In this document: positions 57,522 through 64,000 of the stretch, piece by piece
Position numbering within the stretch: position 1 is the first letter of the stretch
How the letters are laid out: the number at the start of each line of letters is the position of its first letter
Source: Paralichthys olivaceus
Taxonomy: Eukaryota; Chordata; Actinopteri; Pleuronectiformes; Paralichthyidae
Direction of reading: 5' to 3'
Assembly: GCF_024713975.1 (NCBI RefSeq)
Contig: NC_091094.1
Coordinates: 27,304,501 to 27,368,500 of the forward strand
DNA: 64,000 nucleotides
The notes under the pieces: generated by a model
Database searches by the model: none
What the model saw: the letters and a program-made list of their open reading frames with translations, nothing else
Told to the model about the DNA's origin: nothing
Position numbers and translations under genes: made by a program

Positions 57522-58919
57522 CGGCCCTCGAGAAAAGTTTAGCTAAACCGACCTAAACGCTTTTTAACATGCATTTCAATGATAGTGCTGAACCACAGTG
57601 TGGATGTAATATTCTTTTGGCCACTCTTCCGGCTGTGGCGCTGTTCCGACTTTTTCTATAGACTCTCGGTCCTCCGATATTTTTTTTTTTTCCTTCAGGC
57701 AAACCTCTAACGGCAGACGGTCATAAAAGCGTGCATATTCACTGTCTACTGTTGATGTCATTACGTGTTCTTACAGGGGCTGTGCATCATTCAAACATTC
57801 AAGTCATTTTCATTCGTCAAAGGTAAGACACGTTGTTTTATTTTCATAAAAGTTAGCCTGCTTTCTGATAACATTAGTTCGCTGCTGCTGCTTATTCGCT
57901 TGGTTGATGCGATAGAACTGCCCGGAATTAAGTTTGGGGTAATTATGGACTAAATAATGAATGAACATCATGCTATTTGTTGAGATTGTGTGTGGTTTTT
58001 AGGTTGTTGCTTAATATTATATATTCGTCAGCGCGGTATTGACAGTAATGTCGTGTCAGCAGTTGCCTAGCACCACTCGCAGGGTAACGCAGAAGATTTG
58101 TGGTGAAATAACACGTCAAAGTATGAATGGACATGATCGTTTTATATAGCTATATGCATAGTTTTCATGACGTGACGTTAAATAGTCTTGTCAGTCCGTT
58201 TATATCAATCTTTTGTTGATAAGTTAACTATAGCCTACCTCAGCATTGCTCACTTGCTAAGAGACTGACGCTACAAACGTGTGTTGAAATTACGTGATAA
58301 CATGATTGTATTTCATATTTTTGTGTATCTGGTTTTGATGTCGTGATGTTAACTCATCTTTACACCATGGATCTGTTACTCCTAAGATGTCTGACTAGTT
58401 AGGCTACATATTGCATCAACTAAAACAGCTGTACTACTGAGGGATTGATACCATCTCTTTTTTTAAAATACAAATGTGATATTAATATGTTCAAATTCAT
58501 TTGGCAGAACTAGTAGTGCCAGAGTAGACTTTCAGACAAGCAGTAGAGGTCTGCCTACCGTATTAATCAAGTGTAATAAGACTTTGATCTAGGCATTCAC
58601 TTCTCCTACCCCCCCCCCCCCTCTCTCACACACACATAACTGCTCTCCAACTCCTGCTGCAAAGACCGTCCCACCCCCCTGTTGTTTTCGCGCCCACACA
58701 CACACACTGTGAGTAGATAAGGATCAGAGAGGTGTGATAAACTATTGTCTTGACCCTATGAACTATTTCACTGCAAGCCCCCCCACACACACACGCACAC
58801 ACTGTACTTCCTCCCAGACTCAGAGGTGTGAGAAACTATTGCCTTTACCCTCTGAACTATTTGACTGAAGTTCATAGAAGATAACCCAAACTTATGTTTT
58901 TACTTTATGGTAGGTCAAG

Positions 58920-60502
58920 ATGCAGAGGGCGGTGTTCTTCCCAGGTAAGCTCAGTGTTGTGTTCCGCAAGGGACCAGGTGGATTTCTCTTACAGGAACCC
59001 TCTGCAGAAGCCAGACGGATCAAGGATGACCCCACTCGTCAGGACAGGTCTGCCCTGAGAGAGGACCTCGTGCGGCAGAATGCCCTGGCTGCGGTTCGTC
59101 AGAGAGGGGGTGATGCCTCAGACAGGACGGAGGTGCTAGGAGACTACATCCTGCAGTTTGGCAAGTATAAAGGGAAGGCTTTCAGGTGGCTTTTGGAGAA
59201 TGATGTTGGCTCTACATGTTACCTTGTCAAGGATATGCGTAAGGAGGAGGCTGCAGGTCGTTTCAGGCCCGAGGGGCATAGCAAGGATAGTCTACTGTCC
59301 TTTGTGAATTATGCTCTGAGTTTTGCAGAGATCCAGTCTCTCCTCGCCTACGAGGCCAGGGGAGAGGGTGTGGTGACAGCCACATCAGAGGACGACCAGC
59401 TGGTTGGCTTTGGCGACAGGGCCAAGAGCACCTGGAAGGAGGAAGAGACAAGACCCACAACCAGACCCACAACCACACCCACAACCAACAGTCCGCCTCT
59501 GCAGATTCTGCCGCTTGGAACTGAAACAGGGACCAAACAGCCCTCACATTCACACGGGCTTCCCTGGAGTGGCAGGGAAATACATTCAAGGATATGTGTT
59601 CCTCCCAACCGCAATAAGACTCTACAACTCATCTCCCTCTGTCAGAGCCACCATCACAGAACTGCACTAACATACCTGTCACCTTTGCACCATGTACCCT
59701 GCACTACACTACGTGTGTTAATTTAAACCACTTTAATATTACAGACCTTTTTATAGAATAATATTGTCTTTTGCACATCCAGTCCACGTATTCTTACACT
59801 GCCAGTATATTGTATAGTCAAGTACTGATATTTATACCCTATTATATATTATATATCATATCATATTATATCATACTCTGCATATTCTCTGTATATTCTT
59901 CGGATTTACAAGTCTATATACACATATTTATACATGTGTACATGCTATTATTATATTATTATTATCACTACTACTACTACTATTATTATTATTATATATA
60001 CTATTGCTGCCATTATTACTATATACTGCTATTATATTGGTATAATTACTGTCTATATAAATATATATTATGTTATATTGTATACTATATATATATATAT
60101 AAATATATACTGTACTAATATTCTTATATACTGTCTAACAATAACATTACCATCATATCATTATTACTATTATCATCATATTGCCACTGCACTACTTGTC
60201 TGCCTATTCATCTTGTGTTTCTGTTTCTGTTCTTTTTACCTAAATGTTTTGTTTTGTTTTGTTCTATTGCATTGTGTTTTGTTGTGTTCCGATACACAAG
60301 CTGCTATGACACCTTAATTTCCCTCCGGGGATGAATAAAGTACTCTATCTATCTATCTATCTATCTATCTTATTGCCCATCAAAGGTGTACTCTTTGTAC
60401 AGAGATAAGGGCATGGCCAAGGAGATGAGCTGGCCCGAGTTTCAGCAGTCTCCTTTCTATGAGGCTGAGAGACAAAGAACTGTGGAAGAAAGGAAGAAAT
60501 GA
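58920..60502 (+). pseudogene. element-borne FGKYKG-domain ORF, copy 6 (split by LINE)
   Basis: Reads from MQRAVFF through FGKYKG and the Thr/Pro stretch as in copy 1. It then runs into the LINE at 59587 and ends in it at 59726 after 268 codons, the last 46 or so from LINE sequence. The SWPEFQQ segment lies beyond the LINE (60371-60502) in the T-plus form seen in copies 3 and 5. A shortened protein with the N-terminal domain could still be made. Confidence 0.6.
59587..60370 (+). mobile_element. 5'-truncated LINE 3' end (L2/CR1-like)
   Basis: A 784-bp insert absent from the other five element copies. It begins with the last 27 codons of a LINE ORF (GYVFLPTAIRLYNSSPS, stop at 59668-59670). A long AT-rich 3' UTR follows, with ATT/TAT microsatellite runs (about 59840-60120). 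It ends in TTTCCCTCCGGGGATGAATA and a run of TATC units (60346-60369). This end type and the AIRLYN motif fit teleost L2-clade LINEs; the clade is from memory. It is severely 5'-truncated and not able to move itself. Target-site duplication is negligible (at most 1-2 bases). Confidence 0.75.
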
Positions 60503-60844
60503 TTTCCCTGTATACCCATTGTTTAGACCCATTTTATTTGATTTTATTTCATTATTTTATTTCATTATTGTTCTTAATGTTTCTTATTTGACTTGTGTAT
60601 ATGTCTCTAGACGTACAGGTTCTTTGTCTGTGTATATGTAAATAGACTACAAATTAATAGTTGTAAAACAAAGTGTACATATATTGTTTTTCTTTTCTTT
60701 TTTTCTTTTATTTATGTGTGAATGCGTGAAAATGTACACACCAGAAACTAGTTTGGTTTGTTTGTTGTGTTCTTTTTTTTTAAATTTATTTATTTATTTT
60801 ACAAATGTCTGAATGTATGAATGTGTGAAAGGTATATATGCCAG

Positions 60845-61536
60845 TATGTAGAAACTTGATCTTTTGTGCATAGTTTGGACTGTTTGTTGTACAGATCTAC
60901 TTAGTGCTCTGTTGTTAACAATCGTTTGGATGTAAATAAGTCAATGCTTCCGTCTAGTCTTCTGTATGAAAGTAAATAGATTGTAAACATGAAAAGGTTC
61001 ATATGTTATTAGGTTATTATGTTAATTGTTTTGCATGGTTATATGTCTATAGATCATAGGTTCTTTAGACTTCTGTTGAGCTGAATATAGCTGTATAGTT
61101 TTTTCTTTTACTTATATTTTTTACTTACTTTAACATTATTGCATGACCAGAAACACCAGTTTTCTACTTGTCATATTAACCAGCACTGTGTATGTAGACA
61201 CTTGATCTTTTGTGCATAGTTTGGACTGTTTTGTTGTACAGATGTACTTAGTGCTCTGTTGTTAAAAATCGTTTGGATGTAAATAAGTCAACGCTTCCGT
61301 CTAGTCTTCTGTATGAAAGTAAATAGATTGTAAACATGAAAAGGTTCATATGTTATTAGGTTATTATGTTAATTGTTCTGCATGGTTATATGTCTATAGA
61401 TCATAGGTTCTTTAGACTTCTGTTGAGCTGAATATAGCTGTATAGTTTTTTCTTTCTTTTTTTTTTCTTTTACTTAATTTTTTTACTTACTTTAACATTA
61501 TTGCATGACCAGAAACACCAGTTTTCTACTTGTCAT
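60845..61536. repeat. tandem duplication of about 346 bp in the element 3' UTR
   Basis: The segment from TATGTAG to CAGCACTGTG occurs twice (start 60845 and start 61191). The second copy has small differences, for example a longer T/C run near 61447, like that of copy 3. Other element copies have this segment once. Confidence 0.9.
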
Positions 61537-61989
61537 ATTAACCAGCACTGTATCTATCACTGTATACTCCCCCTCCCTATGTATGTACTGTGTCATTGTC
61601 ATATCTAATTGTTGTCTTAAATTATCTATATTATTTCTAAAACTTTACTTACAGCCCAATTATTTCATTTGTCATATATACATTATTTCACATGTTCATA
61701 AATAAAACTGGAACTTTCTTTGAAATATTGCACACTGCCTTTTTGTCCTGCTTAAATAAAAACAATATAGTGGTCATAGTAGTCATGAGTCATAAGAATT
61801 AATTGTTAATCTCCACGTATTTTCAATGCTTTTTGCTCAGAAATATCACGTTCAATAACACCGCGATCGGGATGCGAACCCCGTCTTTTGGGGAATCGGA
61901 AATAAATAAATAAATGAACGGACCCAGAGAGAATGCTTCGATCCTATTGGCTTGCTGGACTGGTCCAGTATTCTCGACTGGCCCCCGCG

Positions 61990-62025
61990 TGGCAGGCGAG
62001 AATTCTACCACTGAACCACCAATGC
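61990..62025 (-). pseudogene. tRNA-Gly-GCC: tRNA-Gly 5' half, split by element copy 6
   Basis: Acceptor 5' strand to A37; partner of 57487-57521. Confidence 0.95.
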
Positions 62026-62455
62026 TTGCTTTGATGTTGTTTTTCGACTTTTTTTTTTTCGAGAACTCCCACTTAAGGGACCAGCATGCCCTGCCAGGGC
62101 AGTTTATCTGATGTGTAAACCACTTCAAAGACCCCCTACCTTTACACTTTTCTGACATCCGATTGAGAGAGGGGTGCCCGACCATTCCTGTTATGTTCAA
62201 CAGATATATTCACAACCGCTTCTCGGTGTGACTGGCCAAGTGTGTAGAGGTAAGAGAGGAGCAGGGTTAATATTTCTCTCTCAAGCCTGACATAACTATT
62301 TCTGTTACTTTTCATGTGAACAACCAAGTGAAAGACTATAAAGAGAATGTCTGGACACGTACAAACATGTGCTCTCTGATGTCATTGACCAATACTCTAT
62401 GGAATGCAGAGCCTGTAGTTGGAAGGTTGCTCATACCCTCATGTAATAAGACAGA

Positions 62456-62528
62456 TGCCCCGTGTGAGGGTTGAACTCACGACCTTCAGATTATGAGACT
62501 GACGCGCTGCCTACTGCGCCAACGAGGC
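62456..62528 (-). tRNA. tRNA-Met-CAT: tRNA-Met(CAU), elongator
   Basis: Gene identical to 447-519; A8 flank variant. Confidence 0.97.
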
Positions 62529-63336
62529 CTATTTTATGAACAAAATGTGTGCCAAAAAAAATCTATATTTAAAAGTGACGGAACTACAAAATACCATTTG
62601 TCAGTCAAAATAGTTCGGTCCAAATGTTACATGCCGTACGGACAGGACCAATGTTGCTGTAGAAACTTTGAATCATCTAGAAGAAGAATCATCAGGAGAA
62701 GACCTATCCACACTTTTAAAGTAATTATGAACCAGTCCACAGTGAGCATTGGAATGCAAATACCTTAATCTGCTTGATGGCCAAGAACCTCACACCTGGA
62801 GCAGGGTGTGGCTAGCAGCTCAGCTGGCCTCTAATGCAAACGACTGGCCAAGTGCAAAAGTCATTTAGACTTGAAAAACACTCTTGATTCTAAAAGTTTC
62901 TACTTCATTCCCAAACCCTGTAAACAGACTCCTGGGTGGTACAGAAATGCAAAACACTACTTGTCTGTCACATAACCATGCATTCAATCCAATGTCTCAC
63001 AATTCAACATACATGTGTGTATTCTAGAACATTGCTGTCCAGTACTGTGTCCAAATGGTCCAAATGTTCCAGAACAAGAGTCATAAAGAGATAACGCTCA
63101 GTGTTTGTAAAGTCATTTCGAGCCAGTTAACTGTGAGCCTTACAAATCAATAATGTTAATCCACTTGGCGGCCCAAAGGCTCACACCTGGGACAGGGTGG
63201 GGCTAGCAGCCCATGTGGCCTCTACTGCAAATGACAGCCCCAATACCAATGCACTTTCGACTAGAAGGATGGTATACACATACCGATCACTATACCCACC
63301 ACGGGTGGTGCAACTCATTGGCTAAAGGTAGTATGA

Positions 63337-63407
63337 TGCATTAGCCGGGAATCGAACCCAGGCCTCCCGCGTGGCAGGCGAGAATTCTACCACTGAACCA
63401 CCAATGC
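63337..63407 (-). tRNA. tRNA-Gly-GCC: tRNA-Gly(GCC), T-stem variant
   Basis: Same C50-to-T variant as 56105-56175, and like it next to a Met gene with the A8 flank 881 bp before. The two pairs are 7,232 bp apart. Confidence 0.95.
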
Positions 63408-63837
63408 TTGCTTTGATGTTGTTTTTCGACTTTTTTTTTTTCGAGAACTCCCACTTAAGGGACCAGCATGCCCTGCCAGGGCAGTTTATCTGATGTGTAA
63501 ACCACTTCAAAGACCCCCTACCTTTACACTTTTCTGACATCCGATTGAGAGAGGGGTGCCCGACCATTCCTGTTATGTTCAACAGATATATTCACAACCG
63601 CTTCTCTGTGTGACTGGCCAAGTGTGTAGAGGTAAGAGAGGAGCAGGGTTAATATTTCTCTCTCAAGCCTGACATAACTATTTCTGTTACTTTTCATGTG
63701 AACAACCAAGTGAAAGACTATAAAGAGAATGTCTGGACACGTACAAACATGTGCTCTCTGATGTCATTGACCAATACTCTATGGAATGCAGAGCCTGTAG
63801 TTGGAAGGTTGCTCATACCCTCATGTAATAAGACAGA

Positions 63838-63910
63838 TGCCCCGTGTGAGGGTTGAACTCACGACCTTCAGATTATGAGACTGACGCGCTGCCTACTGCG
63901 CCAACGAGGC
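63838..63910 (-). tRNA. tRNA-Met-CAT: tRNA-Met(CAU), elongator
   Basis: Gene identical to 447-519; A8 flank variant. The last gene in the window. Confidence 0.97.
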
Positions 63911-64000
63911 CTATTTTATGAACAAAATGTGTGCCAAAAAAAATCTATATTTAAAAGTGACGGAACTACAAAATACCATTTGTCAGTCAAAATAGTTCGG

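Larger units (their letters stand above)
57522..61983 (+). mobile_element. tRNA-Gly-targeting DNA transposon, copy 6 (Dada-like), with nested LINE
   Basis: A 4,462-bp element with CCCGCG at 57516-57521 and 61984-61989. It is longer than the others because of a 784-bp LINE fragment (59587-60370) and a roughly 346-bp tandem duplication in the 3' UTR (60845-61536). Otherwise it is of the copy 3-6 subfamily. The ORF is split by the LINE. Confidence 0.8.
61984..64000. repeat. tRNA array block 7, runs off the window
   Basis: Two intact Met and one intact (variant) Gly gene. The array continues unchanged to the last base, so it extends beyond the window. Confidence 0.97.

Noticed and set aside
59771-60317. 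Frames of 115 and 127 codons in the LINE tail (Tyr/Ile-rich)
   Set aside because: Translation of TAT/ATT microsatellite sequence, not a protein gene.
1-64000. CRISPR array, rDNA or centromeric satellite as an explanation of the repeat
   Set aside because: The period is 1,382 bp with tRNA genes in it; no short direct repeats with spacers and no rRNA sequence were seen.

Overview
The window looks like a stretch of a ray-finned (teleost) fish genome. The evidence is vertebrate-type elongator tRNA-Met(CAU) and tRNA-Gly(GCC) genes, a LINE 3' end with an ATCT-type tail of the kind common in fish, long CA microsatellites, and a TIR element inserted in a tRNA gene in the manner of the fish-rich Dada superfamily. 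I cannot name the species. There is no ordinary single-copy gene here. Nearly all 64 kb is one tandem tRNA-gene array plus six copies of a transposon-like element sitting in it.

Array: the monomer is 1,382 bp and carries one tRNA-Met(CAU) and one tRNA-Gly(GCC), both on the minus strand, separated by 430 bp (Met to Gly in transcription order) and 808 bp (Gly to the next Met). I count 27 intact tRNA-Met, 26 intact tRNA-Gly, 6 tRNA-Gly genes split by the element, one tRNA-Met fragment, and one tRNA-Gly cut by the window start. Monomers are almost identical, as expected under concerted evolution. Variants are five 981-bp monomers that have lost tRNA-Met (26-32 kb), one monomer with a 115-bp tandem duplication (42.7 kb), and one with a 110-bp deletion that removes most of tRNA-Met (53.9 kb). 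Positions 1-13020 and 13021-26040 are two near-identical copies of a 13,020-bp higher-order repeat (seven monomers plus one element).

Element: six copies (4127-7466, 17147-20486, 36454-39797, 45447-48762, 50151-53479, 57522-61983) interrupt tRNA-Gly at exactly the same point, between anticodon-loop nucleotides 37 and 38. Each is flanked by a 6-bp CCCGCG duplication and has imperfect inverted ends of about 13 bp with a palindrome 15 bp inside each tip. Each carries a gene-like unit: a promoter-like region, a short non-coding exon, a 1.1-kb intron, an exon with a 267-codon ORF, and AATAAA signals. The ORF has an FGKYKG...WLLENDVG domain resembling the ExoX-like C-terminal fold. No catalytic transposase core is visible, so the copies look like non-autonomous derivatives. 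Site, duplication length and preference for a multicopy RNA gene all point to Dada or a similar tRNA-targeting DNA transposon. Copy 6 also holds a 5'-truncated LINE.

Points worth following: a new tRNA-Gly-targeting transposon family; its insertion at the canonical tRNA intron position; a 969-nt stretch of the tRNA-coding strand, spanning Met then Gly, with no TTTT terminator although such runs are dense in the rest of the monomer; and a possible hybrid Pol III promoter made of the tRNA-Gly A box and a B-box-like sequence in the element's end.
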